DNA of 7,457 nucleotides from Pseudomonadota bacterium (GTDB lineage: Bacteria; Pseudomonadota; Alphaproteobacteria; CACIAM-22H2), in assembly GCA_020161965.1 (NCBI GenBank), contig JAIUNH010000182.1, positions 1-7,457 on the forward strand, in the 5' to 3' direction. The notes under the pieces were generated by a model. It was not told where the DNA came from. It made no database searches and saw only the letters and a program-made list of their open reading frames with translations. Both the position numbers and the translations under genes were made by a program. Within the stretch, counting starts at the first letter, position 1; every line of letters begins with the position of its first letter. Shown in pieces: positions 6,225 to 7,457 of the stretch.

Positions 6225-7457
6225 ATGGAAGAATCGCCCGCCAGCAGCCGCGTACGCGTCGCCTTGCCGATGCGCCTCGGGCCCTACGACTACGCCGTGC
6301 CCGACGGAATGACGCTGGCGCCGGGCGATTTCGTGCGCGTGCCGTTGGGGCCGCGCGTGGAGATCGGCGTGGTGTGGGACGAAGCCGCCGATCCCGATTT
6401 CGACGCGGCCAAGCTCAAACCCGTGCGCGCGCGCTTGCCCGTCGTGCCGATGCGCGAACCCTTGCGCCGTTTCGTCGATTGGGTCGCGCGCTACACGATG
6501 GCGCCGGTCGGCAATGTATTGCGCATGGCGATGAGCGTGTCGGCCGCGTTCGAGCCACCGAAAACGCGCCGCGCGTTGGCCTTGTCGGACTCCGCTCCCG
6601 ATCCGCATCTCGACGAGCCGGGCGTGCTCACACCCGCGCGCCGTCGCGTGCTGCTCGAAGCGATGGCGGGCGCGCGGCCCGCATCGGAACTCGCGGAAGC
6701 GGCTGGCGTGGGCACGAGCGTCGTCAAGGCGCTGGTCGACAAAGGCTGGCTTGAGGCGATCGAGCTTCCGCCGGAAGCGCCGCCCATCCCCGACGGGACG
6801 GGAAAATTGGCGCCGCTCAATCCCGATCAACGCATCGCGGCGGATCAGCTGCTCGAAAAACTGACGGAAGGTTTTTCGACCACGCTGATCGACGGCGTCA
6901 CCGGTTCGGGCAAGACGGAAGTGTATTTCGAAGCGGTCGCGGCGGCCGTCGCGTCGGGCAAGCAAGTGCTGGTGATGCTGCCCGAAATCGCGATGAGCGC
7001 CCAATGGCTGGCGCGTTTCGAACAACGCTTCGGCGTGCCGCCCACGCCGTGGCATTCGGAATTGCCGGGCCATTTGCGCGCGAAGATTTGGCGCCAGATC
7101 GCCTCGGGCGAAGCGCGCGTCGTCATCGGCGCGCGCTCGGCGTTGTTCCTGCCCTATCGCGATCTCGGCTTGATCGTGATCGACGAAGAACACGAGCAAG
7201 CCTTCAAGCAGGAAGACGGCACGATCTATCACGCGCGCGACATGGCGGTGGTGCGCGCCCGGCTGTCGTCGGCCGCCTGCGTGCTGGCGAGTGCGACGCC
7301 GTCGCTGGAAAGCACCATCAACGCCGAGACGGGGCGCTACGCCGCCGTGCACCTGCCTGCGCGGCACGGTGGCGCCGACCTGCCCGACGTCGCCCTGGTC
7401 GATCTGCGCCGCACGCCGCCCGAACGTGGCCGCTTCCTGTCCCCGCCACTGGTCGAG
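6225..7457 (+). CDS. priA: Primosomal protein N' (PriA replication-restart helicase), 5' part
   Basis: PriA recognises stalled or collapsed replication forks, unwinds the lagging arm 3' to 5' and starts primosome loading of DnaB. The window holds 411 codons; the family is usually about 730 residues, so the rest, including the zinc-binding cysteines and the later helicase motifs, is missing. The N-terminal DNA 3'-end-binding domain (1 to about 105) opens with VRVALPMRLGPYDYAVPDGM. A winged-helix region lies at about 135-185 (LTPARRRVLLEAM, then ASELAEAAGVGTSVVKAL). The helicase core shows Walker A GVTGSGKT (224-231, Lys230), GARSALFLPY, the Walker B box DEEH (320-323) with the following KQEDGTIYHARD loop, and SATPS (356-360). 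The start is fixed from below by the VRVALP strand and from above by an in-frame TAG at 6219-6221, one codon before the ATG. No Shine-Dalgarno is evident, so a leaderless or weakly initiated mRNA is possible. Confidence 0.96.
   Translation, partial: MEESPASSRVRVALPMRLGPYDYAVPDGMTLAPGDFVRVPLGPRVEIGVVWDEAADPDFDAAKLKPVRARLPVVPMREPLRRFVDWVARYTMAPVGNVLRMAMSVSAAFEPPKTRRALALSDSAPDPHLDEPGVLTPARRRVLLEAMAGARPASELAEAAGVGTSVVKALVDKGWLEAIELPPEAPPIPDGTGKLAPLNPDQRIAADQLLEKLTEGFSTTLIDGVTGSGKTEVYFEAVAAAVASGKQVLVMLPEIAMSAQWLARFEQRFGVPPTPWHSELPGHLRAKIWRQIASGEARVVIGARSALFLPYRDLGLIVIDEEHEQAFKQEDGTIYHARDMAVVRARLSSAACVLASATPSLESTINAETGRYAAVHLPARHGGADLPDVALVDLRRTPPERGRFLSPPLVE

Noticed and set aside
5429..6754. Plus-strand open frame of 441 codons across the DUF484 gene, the intergenic region and the start of priA
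   Set aside because: It runs antisense to DUF484 and out of frame with priA, with Arg/Gly/Ala-rich text and no family resemblance.
6114..7367. Long minus-strand open frame (417 codons) opposite priA
   Set aside because: Its translation is rich in Arg and His without recognisable motifs, and the plus strand carries unmistakable PriA helicase motifs. It is a GC-rich antisense shadow; only its last 16 codons were considered separately.

Overview
The window is GC-rich DNA, with most codon third positions G or C, and is packed with core chromosomal genes. Protein sequences and gene order (sucA-sucB-lpdA next to xerC, a DUF484 gene and priA) point to an alphaproteobacterium, possibly of the Rhodospirillales type. 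That assignment rests on remembered synteny and family resemblance, not on a search.

Positions 1-4472, plus strand: the 2-oxoglutarate dehydrogenase cluster. It starts inside sucA (E1o, 5' end outside the window), followed by a complete sucB (E2o, one lipoyl domain) and a complete lpdA (E3, dihydrolipoamide dehydrogenase). Together they convert 2-oxoglutarate, CoA and NAD+ to succinyl-CoA, CO2 and NADH in the TCA cycle. A strong hairpin followed by a T-rich tract lies between sucB and lpdA, so lpdA may be expressed at a different level from sucAB.

Positions 4479-6124, minus strand: a two-gene unit converging on lpdA with only 6 nt between the stop codons. A DUF484 gene comes first and overlaps xerC by 22 nt. 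XerC is the tyrosine recombinase that resolves chromosome dimers, and all six catalytic residues are visible.

Positions 6125-6224: a 100-nt divergent intergenic region that should hold the promoters of DUF484-xerC (leftward) and priA (rightward). A possible 16-codon leader ORF lies on the minus strand here.

Positions 6225-7457, plus strand: the first 411 codons of priA, the primosomal replication-restart helicase, cut by the window end.

I found no mobile element, CRISPR array, tRNA, rRNA or defence or toxin module, and no convincing undescribed system. The region looks like ordinary core genome. The findings below concern regulation and gene boundaries and carry modest scores.
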